In this document: positions 35,645-44,513 of the stretch, piece after piece | Position numbering within the stretch: the stretch's first letter is position 1 | Layout of the letters: each line of letters starts with the position of its first letter | From: JAXDMU01 sp963762435 | GTDB taxonomy: Bacteria > Pseudomonadota > Alphaproteobacteria > ATCC43930 > CGMCC-115725 | Reading direction: 5' to 3' | DNA length: 64,000 nucleotides | Assembly (NCBI GenBank): GCA_963762435.1 | Contig: CAVXLN010000030.1 | Coordinates: 124,001-188,000, forward strand | Position numbers and translations under genes: made by a program | The notes under the pieces: model-generated | Told to the model about the DNA's origin: nothing | Database searches by the model: none | What the model saw: only the letters and a program-made list of their open reading frames with translations

Positions 35645-36490
35645 ATGATGACTCCCACACTGGGCCATAACCGGCACCTTGCCGAAAAGGCTCATGACAT
35701 CCGCAAGACCGCGCTCGAAATGGGCAAGATCCAAGGGCAGGGCTATATCGCCCAGGCGCTCGACGTGGCCGACATCCTGGCCGTGGCCTATTTCCATGCC
35801 ATGCAGCTCCGGCCGGAAGACCCCGCTTGGGAGGGCCGCGACCGCTTTTACCTGTCCATCGGGCACTATGCCATCGCCCTTTACGCAGCGCTGATCGAGG
35901 TCGGCACCGTACCACGGGCCGAACTCGCCACATATGGCGGCGACGACAGCCGCCTGCCCATGTCGGGGATGGCAACCTATACGCCGGGCATGGAGATCAC
36001 CGGCGGCTCGCTCGGCCATGGCCTGCCGATCGCGGTCGGCGCCTGCCTCGGCCTGAAGCGCAAGGCATCGTCCAGCTTCGTCTATAATCTGCTCTCCGAC
36101 GGCGAGCTGGGCGAGGGCTCGACCTGGGAAGCGGCCATGTCGGCGGCTCATTGGAAGCTCGACAACCTCATCGCCATCGTCGACGTCAATAACCAGCAGG
36201 CCGACGGCCCGTCCCGGGAGGTTCTGTGCAGCGAGCCGTTGGTCGATAAATGGCGCGCCTTCGGCTGGTTCGCCCAGCGCGTCGACGGCAATGATCTCGA
36301 CGCTCTCGTGACCGCCTTCGATGCGGCCCGGGCCCATCTCGACCGCCAGCCGCGGGTCATCATCTGCGACACGCTGATGGGCAAGGGCGTCCCGTTCCTC
36401 GAGGCCCGGGACAAGAACCACTTCATCCGGGTCGACGCCGACGAATGGGACAAGGCCATCGCCCTCCTCGATGCGGAGTACGCGTCATGA
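35645..36490 (+). CDS. Transketolase, N-terminal (ThDP-binding) subunit
   Basis: The 281-residue protein corresponds to the first third of transketolase: DRFYLSIGHYAIALYAAL, GSLGHGLPIAVGACLG, the ThDP motif GDGELGEGSTWEAA... ending NNQQADG, and TLMGKGVPFLE. The C-terminal half is encoded separately by the next gene, whose ATG overlaps this stop. Split transketolases are common in catabolic operons, for example apulose-4-phosphate (AptAB) and sulfofructose (SqwGH) enzymes, so a non-standard ketose is a reasonable guess. A second ATG at 35648 is possible. Confidence 0.92.
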   Translation: MMTPTLGHNRHLAEKAHDIRKTALEMGKIQGQGYIAQALDVADILAVAYFHAMQLRPEDPAWEGRDRFYLSIGHYAIALYAALIEVGTVPRAELATYGGDDSRLPMSGMATYTPGMEITGGSLGHGLPIAVGACLGLKRKASSSFVYNLLSDGELGEGSTWEAAMSAAHWKLDNLIAIVDVNNQQADGPSREVLCSEPLVDKWRAFGWFAQRVDGNDLDALVTAFDAARAHLDRQPRVIICDTLMGKGVPFLEARDKNHFIRVDADEWDKAIALLDAEYAS

Positions 36491-37503
36491 TCGTCAAGAA
36501 AAGCTTCGCCAAAGCCGATCCGTCAGCACCCCGCCTCACCACCTCGGCGATGATCGCGTCGATCGCGTCGGAAGGGCAGCGGACCAAGCCGGCCCCCTTC
36601 GGCCATGCGCTGGCAGCACTCGCCCAATCGCGGCACGACATCGTCGGCCTTACCGCCGATCTCGGCAAATACACCGACCTGCACATCTTCGCGAAGGCGC
36701 ATCCCGAGCGCTTCTATCAGATGGGCATGGCCGAGCAGCTGCTGATGGCGTCGGCCGCCGGGATGGCGCGGGAAGGCTTCATCCCCTTCGCCACCACCTA
36801 CGCCGTGTTCGCCGCCCGCCGCGCCTATGATTTCATCTGCATGGCGATCGCCGAGGAGAATTTGCCGGTCAAGGTGGTCTGCGCTCTGCCTGGTCTGACC
36901 ACGGGCTACGGCCCGAGCCACCAGGCGACCGACGACCTCGCGATCTTTCGCGCCATGCCCAACCTCACCGTGATCGACCCGTGCGACGCGCTCGAGATCG
37001 AGCAGGCCGTGCCGGTGATCGCCGACCATCCGGGCCCGGTCTATATGCGCCTGCTGCGCGGCAACGTGCCTCTGGTGCTGGACGAGTACGGCTACAAATT
37101 CGAGCTCGGCAAGGCCGCGGCCCTGCGCGACGGCGCGGATGTCCAGTTCATTTCGACCGGCTTCATGACCATGCGGGCGCTCGAAGCGGCGGACGCGCTG
37201 AAGGCCGATCGGATCGATGCCGGCGTGCTGCATGTGCCGACGCTGAAGCCGCTCGACGAGGCGGCAATCATCAAGGCGGCGTCGAAGCCGGGCCGGCTCC
37301 TGGTCGTGGCCGAAAATCATTCGGTGATCGGCGGCCTGGGTGAAGCCGTGGCGGGCGTGCTGATGCGCGCTGGTGTCCATCCGCCGTTCCGGCAGGTGGG
37401 ATTGCCCGACGCCTTCCTCGATGCCGGCGCATTGCCGACGCTCCACGACCGCTACGGCATCTCGACGGAAGCCATCGCGGCCCGCGTGAAGGCTTGGCTC
37501 TAA
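36487..37503 (+). CDS. Transketolase, C-terminal subunit
   Basis: The 338 residues hold the pyrimidine-binding and C-terminal domains of transketolase: HPERFYQMGMAEQLLMASAA with the catalytic Glu near AEQ, FATTYAVFAARRAYDF, GPSHQATDDLAIFRAMPNL and AENHSVIGGLGEAV. It begins with about 30 extra N-terminal residues. Its ATG overlaps the stop of the N-terminal subunit (ATGA), giving a 1:1 pair. Confidence 0.92.
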   Translation: MIVKKSFAKADPSAPRLTTSAMIASIASEGQRTKPAPFGHALAALAQSRHDIVGLTADLGKYTDLHIFAKAHPERFYQMGMAEQLLMASAAGMAREGFIPFATTYAVFAARRAYDFICMAIAEENLPVKVVCALPGLTTGYGPSHQATDDLAIFRAMPNLTVIDPCDALEIEQAVPVIADHPGPVYMRLLRGNVPLVLDEYGYKFELGKAAALRDGADVQFISTGFMTMRALEAADALKADRIDAGVLHVPTLKPLDEAAIIKAASKPGRLLVVAENHSVIGGLGEAVAGVLMRAGVHPPFRQVGLPDAFLDAGALPTLHDRYGISTEAIAARVKAWL

Positions 37504-37547
37504 CCCGAACACGAGGCCCGGGCTGAACCGGGTCCAAGGGAGGCGTC

Positions 37548-38429
37548 ATGACGACAATCGGCTTTATCGGTCTCGGTTCCATGGGCCTGCCCATGGCGTG
37601 CAACCTGGTCGCCGGCGGATTCGAGGTGCGCGGCTACGATCTTCGGCCGGAAGCCCGCGATGCCGTCGCGAAAGCCGGCGGGGTCGCGGCGTCGTCGGTC
37701 GTGGACGCGTTCCAGGGTGCCGACATCGCCCTCCTCATGGTGGTCGATATCGCCCAGGCCGATTCCGTGCTGTTTTCCGCGGGCGCCCTCGACGCCCTCA
37801 AGCCCGACGCCACCATCCTGCTCATGGCGACCTGCTCGCCGGCGGCCGTGACGGCGCTTGCCGAGCGGATCGAGGCTGCGGGCTTCGGCTTCGTCGATGC
37901 GCCGGTATCGGGCGGGGTCGTGGGTGCCAAAGGCGCCAGCCTCACCATCATGGCGGCGGCGCGCGAGGAGATTTTCGAGACCATTCTGCCGGTGCTGCGC
38001 GCCATGGGCAGCAAGGTAGTGCGAGTCGGGTCCGAGCCGGGACAAGGGGCAACGGCCAAGGCGGTGAATCAGCTTCTGTGCGGGACCCATCTCGCGGTCG
38101 CTGCAGAAGCACTGTCGCTGGCCGACCGGCTCGGGCTCGACATGACGGCGATGCTCGACATCGTCGGCGGCTCGGCGGCGTCGAGCTGGATGCTCCGCGA
38201 CCGCGGCCCGCGCATGCTCGAAGCGACGCCCGGCGTCACCAGTGCGGTCGATATCTTCGTCAAGGATCTAGGCATCGTCATGGAAGCCGGCCGCGCTGCC
38301 AAGACGGCCCTGCCGCTGGCCGCCGTCGCCCATCAGCTCTTTCTCGCCGTTTCGGGCAGCGGCCTCGGTGCCGCCGACGACAGCCAAATCATTCGGGCCT
38401 ATCGGAGCCTGTGGCGCGAAGCGGGCTGA
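37548..38429 (+). CDS. NAD-dependent beta-hydroxyacid dehydrogenase (LtnD/3-hydroxyisobutyrate family)
   Basis: The 293-residue enzyme has the N-terminal Rossmann motif GFIGLGSMGLPMACNL, DAPVSGGVVGAKGASL for substrate binding, catalytic Lys in GQGATAKAVNQLLCG, and KDLGIVMEAG near the C-terminus. The pattern is nearest L-threonate dehydrogenase (LtnD) and related four-carbon acid enzymes. Its place after split transketolase and before a TRAP system supports a sugar-acid catabolic role, oxidising a 2- or 3-hydroxy acid. Confidence 0.9.
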   Translation: MTTIGFIGLGSMGLPMACNLVAGGFEVRGYDLRPEARDAVAKAGGVAASSVVDAFQGADIALLMVVDIAQADSVLFSAGALDALKPDATILLMATCSPAAVTALAERIEAAGFGFVDAPVSGGVVGAKGASLTIMAAAREEIFETILPVLRAMGSKVVRVGSEPGQGATAKAVNQLLCGTHLAVAAEALSLADRLGLDMTAMLDIVGGSAASSWMLRDRGPRMLEATPGVTSAVDIFVKDLGIVMEAGRAAKTALPLAAVAHQLFLAVSGSGLGAADDSQIIRAYRSLWREAG

Positions 38430-38500
38430 GCCTCAGCCGGTCATTCGCTCGTTCATCGAAGCAAGCCGCTCAAGCGGACAATTAATAAGGGAGTGAAACC

Positions 38501-39532
38501 ATGATCACGAAGCTGACGGAAAAATCCGGGCCGACCCGCCGCCGCCTGCTTGCCGCCGCCGCAATCCTGCCGCTTTGCTCCATCATCACCCGGCGCGGCA
38601 ATGCGGCCGAGTTCGATTACAAGCTGGCCACCGGCCAGGACCCGACCCATCCCGTCAACAAGCGCGCTCAGGAAGCGGTCGACCGCATCCGCGAGGCCAC
38701 GGCGGGGCGGCTCGATATCAAGGTGTTTCCCGCCAATCAGCTGGGCTCCGACACCGACCTGCTGGCTCAGGTCCGCAGCGGCGGCGTCGAGTTCTTCAAT
38801 CTCTCGGCCTCCATTCTGGCGACGCTCGTGCCGGTGTCGGGCATCGTCAATACCGGCTTCGCCTTTGCCAATTACGACGCGGTCTGGGCGGCCATGGACG
38901 GCCCGCTCGGCACGCATGTCCGGGCCCAGATCGACAAGGCCGGGCTCGTCGCCCCGGCGAAGCTCTGGGACAATGGCTTCCGCCAGATCACCTCCTCGAC
39001 CCGCGAGATCCATACGCCCGACGATCTGAAGGGCTTCAAGATCCGCGTCCCGCCCGCACCGATGCTGACCTCGGTGTTCAAGTCGCTCGACGCCGGGGCG
39101 ACACCGATCAATTTCAACGAGCTCTATTCGGCCCTTCAAACCAAGGTGGTCGAGGGCCAGGAGAACCCGCTCGCCATCACCGCGTCCGCCCGGCTCTACG
39201 AGGTGCAGAAATCCTGCTCCATGACCGGCCATGTCTGGGACGGCTACGTCATCTTGGGCAACCGCGACACCTGGGCGGCACTGCCAGAGGATATGCGCGC
39301 CATCGTGGCCCGGGAGCTCGATCATTCCGGTGAGGATGAGCGCGCCGATGTCGCGGCCCTCAGCCAGTCGCTGCGGCAGGATCTGACATCGAAGGGCATC
39401 ACCTTCATTGACGTCGACCGCGAAGCCTTCCGCGCGGCACTCGCCAAGACTTCGTTCTACGGCGACTGGCATGCCAAATACGGCGATGAAGCCTGGGGGC
39501 TGCTCGAAGCCGCCTCCGGCAAGCTCGGGTGA
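38501..39532 (+). CDS. TRAP transporter substrate-binding protein (DctP)
   Basis: The 343-residue periplasmic protein has a Tat-like leader (TRRRLLAAAAILPL) cleaved after NAA near 36. The DctP fold follows: HPVNKRAQEAVDRI, VFPANQLGSDTDLLAQVRSG, FKIRVPPAPM with the carboxylate-binding Arg, and ELYSALQTKVVEGQENP. It supplies a carboxylate or sugar acid to the fused permease encoded 4 bp downstream. Confidence 0.93.
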   Translation: MITKLTEKSGPTRRRLLAAAAILPLCSIITRRGNAAEFDYKLATGQDPTHPVNKRAQEAVDRIREATAGRLDIKVFPANQLGSDTDLLAQVRSGGVEFFNLSASILATLVPVSGIVNTGFAFANYDAVWAAMDGPLGTHVRAQIDKAGLVAPAKLWDNGFRQITSSTREIHTPDDLKGFKIRVPPAPMLTSVFKSLDAGATPINFNELYSALQTKVVEGQENPLAITASARLYEVQKSCSMTGHVWDGYVILGNRDTWAALPEDMRAIVARELDHSGEDERADVAALSQSLRQDLTSKGITFIDVDREAFRAALAKTSFYGDWHAKYGDEAWGLLEAASGKLG

Positions 39533-39536
39533 CGCC

Positions 39537-41420
39537 GTGGAACACGCCATCGCGACGTCCCCGCCGCCCGCCGCCGTCGCATTGCACGGATGGCAGCATT
39601 CCGCCCTCACCATGGAACGCGTGCTGACGCGCCTCGTCGAGATTCCCGCGGGCTTTCTCGTCCTGGCCGAAGTGGTCATCCTCTTCTTCGGCCTGGTCAT
39701 GCGCTATTTCTTTCAGCAGCCGATCGTCTGGTCGGACGAGCTGGCCTCGGTGCTGTTCATCTGGCTCGCCATGCTCGGCTCGGTCGTGGCCTTCCAGCGC
39801 GGCGACCACATGCGCATGACGGCGCTGGTCTCCGCCGTCTCGCCGGAATGGCGTGCCGTGCTCGAAACCTTCGCGATCGCGGCCCCGCTCGTGTTCCTTC
39901 TCACGATGATCGGGCCCGGCATCAACTATGCCCAGGACGAGATGCTCGTGAGTTTGCCGGCGCTCGATGTGCCCAGCACCTGGCGCGCCGCAGCCCTGCC
40001 GGTCGGCATGGCGCTGATGGCCCTGCTGGCGTTGCTGAAGCTCGCGCGCACTGTCGGCCTGCTGCGGGTCGCCGGCGTCGTGCTGGCTCTGGCGGCGCTC
40101 ATCCTGATCGGCCATTTCGCGACGCCCTGGCTCAAGACCATCGGCAACTACAATCTCGTCATCTTCTTCGTCGGTCTCGTCGCGGCCGGCGTCTTCGCCG
40201 GCGTGCCGATCGCCTTTTCCTTCGGTCTCGCCACCGTCGCCTATCTCACCTTCGCGTCGAGCGCGCCGCTCGGCGTGGTCGTCGGCCGCATGGAGGAGGG
40301 GATGAGCCATCTCATCCTGCTCTCGGTCCCGCTTTTCGTCTTTCTCGGCATGCTGATCGAGATGACGGGGATGGCGCGCACCATGGTGGGCTTCCTCGCC
40401 AGCCTGCTCGGCCATGTCAAGGGCGGGCTCTCCTATGTGCTGATCGGCGCCATGTATCTCGTCTCCGGCATCTCCGGCTCCAAGGCGGCCGATATGGCCG
40501 CGGTGACGCCGGTGCTGTTTCCCGAGATGATCCAGCGCGGCGCCAAGCGCGGCGAGCTGGTCGCCCTATTGGCCGCGACCGGCGCCCAGACCGAGACGAT
40601 TCCGCCCAGCCTGGTGCTGATCACCATCGGTTCGGTCACCGGCGTGTCGATCGCCGCCCTCTTCACCGGCGGCATGCTGCCGGGCCTGGTGCTGGGTGTC
40701 GCCCTTTGCCTGCTGGTGCGCTGGCGCAATCGCAAGGAGGATCTGTCCGCCATCCGCAAGGCGACGGTCGGCCAGATCCTGAAGGCACTCCTCATCGCCA
40801 TCCCGGCCATCATCCTGCCGTTCCTTATCCGCGGTGCCGTGATGAAAGGCATCGCGACGGCGACCGAGGTCTCGACCATCGGCATCATCTATTCGGTCGC
40901 CGTCGGGCTGCTGATCTATCGCCGCTTCGATTGGAAACGGGTGGTGCCGATGCTGATCGACACCGCCTCGCTGTCCGGCGCCATCCTCCTCATCATCGGT
41001 GCCGCCACGGGCATGGCCTGGGCGCTCACCCGATCGGGCTTCTCGCAGGATCTGGCCCGGGCGATGACCGGCCTGCCGGGCGGTACGGCCAGCTTCCTCG
41101 CCGTGACCATCATCGCCTTCATCATCCTGGGCTCCGTGCTCGAGGGCATCCCGGCCATCGTGCTCTTCGGCCCGCTGCTCTTTCCGATCGCGCGCACCAT
41201 GGGCATCCACGAGGTGCATTACGCGATGGTCGTGATCCTCGCCATGGGCGTGGGATTGTTCGCCCCGCCTTTCGGCGTCGGCTACTACTGCGCCTGCGCC
41301 ATCAGCGGCGCCAGTCCGGACGAAGGCATGAAGCCCTTCGTGGGATATGTGCTGGTCCTGCTCATCGGCCTTGCCCTCGTCGCCGCCATTCCCTGGATCT
41401 CGATCGGCTTCCTCGCCTGA
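39537..41420 (+). CDS. Fused TRAP permease (DctQM)
   Basis: The 627-residue inner-membrane protein joins a small DctQ part (about 20-190: four helices, with VWSDELASVLFIWLAMLGSV) to a DctM part (about 200-627, some 12 helices, with GVPIAFSFGLATVAYL, VPLFVFLGMLIEMTGMARTM and GIFAPPFGVGYYCAC-like segments). Start GTG 39537 lies 4 bp after the dctP stop, so expression is coupled. It uses the sodium gradient to import the ligand caught by the DctP partner. Confidence 0.93.
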   Translation: MEHAIATSPPPAAVALHGWQHSALTMERVLTRLVEIPAGFLVLAEVVILFFGLVMRYFFQQPIVWSDELASVLFIWLAMLGSVVAFQRGDHMRMTALVSAVSPEWRAVLETFAIAAPLVFLLTMIGPGINYAQDEMLVSLPALDVPSTWRAAALPVGMALMALLALLKLARTVGLLRVAGVVLALAALILIGHFATPWLKTIGNYNLVIFFVGLVAAGVFAGVPIAFSFGLATVAYLTFASSAPLGVVVGRMEEGMSHLILLSVPLFVFLGMLIEMTGMARTMVGFLASLLGHVKGGLSYVLIGAMYLVSGISGSKAADMAAVTPVLFPEMIQRGAKRGELVALLAATGAQTETIPPSLVLITIGSVTGVSIAALFTGGMLPGLVLGVALCLLVRWRNRKEDLSAIRKATVGQILKALLIAIPAIILPFLIRGAVMKGIATATEVSTIGIIYSVAVGLLIYRRFDWKRVVPMLIDTASLSGAILLIIGAATGMAWALTRSGFSQDLARAMTGLPGGTASFLAVTIIAFIILGSVLEGIPAIVLFGPLLFPIARTMGIHEVHYAMVVILAMGVGLFAPPFGVGYYCACAISGASPDEGMKPFVGYVLVLLIGLALVAAIPWISIGFLA

Positions 41421-41487
41421 GATCCGTTTCTACCGACTGAAACCGACCCGCTTCGCCACCGAGCGAAGTGCTTAGGAGACCTGTGCC

Positions 41488-43506
41488 ATGTCGATGCCCC
41501 AGCCCCAGCTCCGCCCGTCGGCCGAAGCCGAAATCAGTCCGCGCCGGATGGCCGACGCGATCCGGTTCCTGGCCCTCGACGCCGTCGAACGGGCCGGCGA
41601 CGGGCATCCGGGCGCGCCGCTGGGCTGTGCCGAGATCATGACCGCCCTCTTCACCCGGCATCTCAAATGCAATCCCAAGGATCCGCTCTGGCCGGATCGC
41701 GACCGGTTTGTGCTCTCGAACGGGCACGGCTCGATGCTGCTCTACGCGCTGCTGCATCTCTCGGGCTATGACGCTTTTCCGATCGAGGAGATCGAGCGCT
41801 TCCGTACGCTGGGTTCGCGGACTCACGGGCACCCCGAGCGCGCTCCGGAGATCGGCATCGAGGTCACCACCGGCCCGCTCGGCCAAGGCATCGCCAATGC
41901 CGTCGGCATGGCGGTGGCGGAAGCCTGGCTCGCGGTCCGCTTCGGTCCCGACATCGTCGATCACCGCACCTATGCGCTGGTCGGCGATGGCTGTCTCATG
42001 GAAGGCATCGCGCATGAGGTGATCTCGCTCGCCGGCCATCTCGGCCTCGGCAAGTTGTGCTTCCTCTGGGACGACAATCGGATGACCGACGATGGCGGCA
42101 CTGAATTCTCGATCTCCGAGGATGTCCGCGCCCGCTTCCGGATAGCCGGCTGGCAAGTGATCGATGCGGACGGTCACGATGTCGAGGCGGTGTCGGCGGC
42201 CCTCATCCTGGCGGAACAGGATCCGCGCCCGACCATGATCGCCTGCACGACGGTGATCGGGAAGGGCTTGCCGCGGCTCGAAGGCAAGCGCGGCGCCCAT
42301 GGCGGCCGCGTCTTCGCCACGGACCTGACGGAGGCGCGCGCCGCCGCCGAGTGGCCGCACGAGCCTTTCGTCATTCCGCATGACGTGGCGGAGGCCTGGT
42401 CCGACGGGGTCCAGGAGCGCAACCGCGAGGCTTATCGCGATTGGCAGACCCGGCTCGCTGCCCTGCCGGCCGACCAGCGCGCCGAGTTCGAGCGGGTGAT
42501 GCGCGGCGAGCTGCCGGACGGCTGGATCGAAACGCTCGCCCGCCATCGCCGTGCGCTTGCGGAAGCGGCCCCGGCGCAATCGAGCAACCAGACGACCGCC
42601 GACATCGTGGCGCTTTTGGCGGATGCCATTCCCGAGCTGTTCCCGGGTGCCCCCGATCTCGAAGGCCCGACCAATTGCAAGCGCGCGCTCCCCGCCTTCA
42701 CGCGGGCCGACCGCAACGGCCGCTACCTCCATTACGGCATCCGCGAGCATGCCATGGGCGCCATGATGAACGGCATCGCCGCCCATGGCGGCATGATCCC
42801 GCTCGGTGCCACATATCTCGTCTTCTCCGACTATATGCGGCCGGCGCTGCGCATGGCGGCGCTGATGGATCTGCCGGTCGTCACCATCTACAGCCATGAC
42901 AGTATCGGCATCGGCCAGAACGGGCCGACGCATCAGCCGGTCGAGTTCCTGGCCTCGCTGCGCGCGATGCCCAACATGGCCGTGTTCCGGCCCGCCGATG
43001 CCGTCGAGACGGCCGAGTGCTGGGAGCTCGCCTTGGCGCGGCGCCACGGCCCGTCCTCGATAGTGTGCTCGCGTCAGCCCTTGCCCCCGCTCCGCAAGGA
43101 CGGCGCTCAGGGCAATCGCTCGGCACGTGGTGCCTATGTGCTGGCCGAGGCTTCAGGCGGGCCGCGCCGGGCGACGCTGCTCGCCACTGGTTCGGAAGTG
43201 GCGGTGGCACTCGCCGCCCGCGAGCTGCTCCAGCAGCAGGGCATTCCGACGGCTGTCGTGTCGATGCCGTGCTGGGAGCTGTTCGAGGCGCAGGACGCGG
43301 CCTATCGCGCCGAGGTGATCGGCCCCAGCACGGTCCGGGTCGGCGTCGAGGCGGCGGTCAAGCTCGGCTGGGAGCGCTGGATCGGCGAGGGCGGCGGGTT
43401 CGTCGGCATGATGGGATTCGGCGCCTCAGGCCCCGGCCCCGAGCTCTTCCGCCATTTCGGCATCACGGCGGAGGCCGTCGCCGAGGCGGTGATCACCCGC
43501 CTCTGA
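41488..43506 (+). CDS. tkt: Transketolase (full length)
   Basis: The 672-residue enzyme has all three transketolase domains: DAVERAGDGHPGAPLG, LSNGHGSMLLYALLHL, GPLGQGIANAVGMAVAE, the ThDP motif GDGCLMEGIAHE, catalytic Glu in YGIREHAMGAMMNG, and HDSIGIGQNGPTHQP. AGGAGA precedes the ATG. It ends the operon with TRAP and split transketolase. Two transketolases in one operon suggest that the split pair acts on a different ketose while this one feeds the pentose phosphate pool. The last 14 bases overlap the convergent gene. Confidence 0.95.
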   Translation: MSMPQPQLRPSAEAEISPRRMADAIRFLALDAVERAGDGHPGAPLGCAEIMTALFTRHLKCNPKDPLWPDRDRFVLSNGHGSMLLYALLHLSGYDAFPIEEIERFRTLGSRTHGHPERAPEIGIEVTTGPLGQGIANAVGMAVAEAWLAVRFGPDIVDHRTYALVGDGCLMEGIAHEVISLAGHLGLGKLCFLWDDNRMTDDGGTEFSISEDVRARFRIAGWQVIDADGHDVEAVSAALILAEQDPRPTMIACTTVIGKGLPRLEGKRGAHGGRVFATDLTEARAAAEWPHEPFVIPHDVAEAWSDGVQERNREAYRDWQTRLAALPADQRAEFERVMRGELPDGWIETLARHRRALAEAAPAQSSNQTTADIVALLADAIPELFPGAPDLEGPTNCKRALPAFTRADRNGRYLHYGIREHAMGAMMNGIAAHGGMIPLGATYLVFSDYMRPALRMAALMDLPVVTIYSHDSIGIGQNGPTHQPVEFLASLRAMPNMAVFRPADAVETAECWELALARRHGPSSIVCSRQPLPPLRKDGAQGNRSARGAYVLAEASGGPRRATLLATGSEVAVALAARELLQQQGIPTAVVSMPCWELFEAQDAAYRAEVIGPSTVRVGVEAAVKLGWERWIGEGGGFVGMMGFGASGPGPELFRHFGITAEAVAEAVITRL

Positions 43507-44443
43507 CCGGATCGGCCATCTCATCGAGCCATTCGCCGATGCTGGCGGCCGCATCGACATAGAAGGTGCGATAGAGATCCTCGCCGACATAGCCGATGTG
43601 CGGCGTGGCCAGCACATTGTCCAAGGTCCGAAAGGGATGATCCGCCGGCAACGGCTCCGTGTCATAGACATCGAGGGCGGCACCGGCGATCACCCGGGAC
43701 CTCAGCGCCTCGATGAGTGCTGCATCATCGACGATGGGGCCGCGCGAGGTGTTGATCAGCCATGAGGTCGGCTTCATGAGCGCCAGCTCGGCGGCGCCGA
43801 CCAGGCCTCGTGTCCGCTTGCTCAGGACCAGGTGGATGCTCACCAGATCGGCCCGGCGGAACAGCTCGTCCTTGGTCACCAGCGTCGCCCCCGCGGCCGT
43901 TGCGGTCTCGGCAGTCAAATTCTGGCTCCAGGCGATGATCTTCATGCCGAAGGCGTGTCCGATGCGCGCGACCTGCCCGCCGACCCGGCCCAATCCCAAC
44001 ACGCCGAGCACCCTGCCATCGAGCTCGCGGCCGACGGAAGTCTGCCAGCCGCCGGCGCGAACCGAGTTGCTCTCGCGGACGATGTGGCGCGCGCTGGCCA
44101 GGATGAGCGCCCAGGTCATCTCGATGGTCGGCGTCGACCGATAGCCGGTCATCGTGACGCGAATGCCCCTTTCCTCGGCGGCTGCGGTGTCGATCGCGGC
44201 GTTGCGCGACCCGGTCGATGCGATCAGCTTGAGCTGCGGCAGGCGCTCGATGATGGCGCGCGGCAGCGGCGTCCGCTCCCGCATGACGCAGACCGCGTCG
44301 AACGGCAGCAATCTGGCCACGACCGCGTCGGGATCGGCGAGGTGATCGCTGAAGACCGTGATCTCGGCCTTGCCGGCGACGGCAGACCAGTCCGCCAGGC
44401 TGAGCGCCACATTTTGGTAGTCGTCGAGGATCGCAACCTTCAT
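43493..44443 (-). CDS. D-2-hydroxyacid dehydrogenase family protein
   Basis: The 316-residue enzyme has LKLIASTGSRNAAID, the NAD loop GVLGLGRVGGQVARIG, Arg in NTSRGPIVDD, Glu in DVYDTEPLPADHP and His in TPHIGYVGEDLY, the full catalytic set. It is convergent with the transketolase gene. It may reduce a 2-oxo acid from the same catabolic route or act as an independent glyoxylate/hydroxypyruvate reductase. Confidence 0.92.
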   Translation of the reverse strand: MKVAILDDYQNVALSLADWSAVAGKAEITVFSDHLADPDAVVARLLPFDAVCVMRERTPLPRAIIERLPQLKLIASTGSRNAAIDTAAAEERGIRVTMTGYRSTPTIEMTWALILASARHIVRESNSVRAGGWQTSVGRELDGRVLGVLGLGRVGGQVARIGHAFGMKIIAWSQNLTAETATAAGATLVTKDELFRRADLVSIHLVLSKRTRGLVGAAELALMKPTSWLINTSRGPIVDDAALIEALRSRVIAGAALDVYDTEPLPADHPFRTLDNVLATPHIGYVGEDLYRTFYVDAAASIGEWLDEMADPVRGG

Positions 44444-44513
44444 CGGAGTCTCCTTCCAGTTCTCCTGCCCGTGCTATCCTTACCCTTCTCTGCACACAAG
44501 GGAGCGCCCTCAC

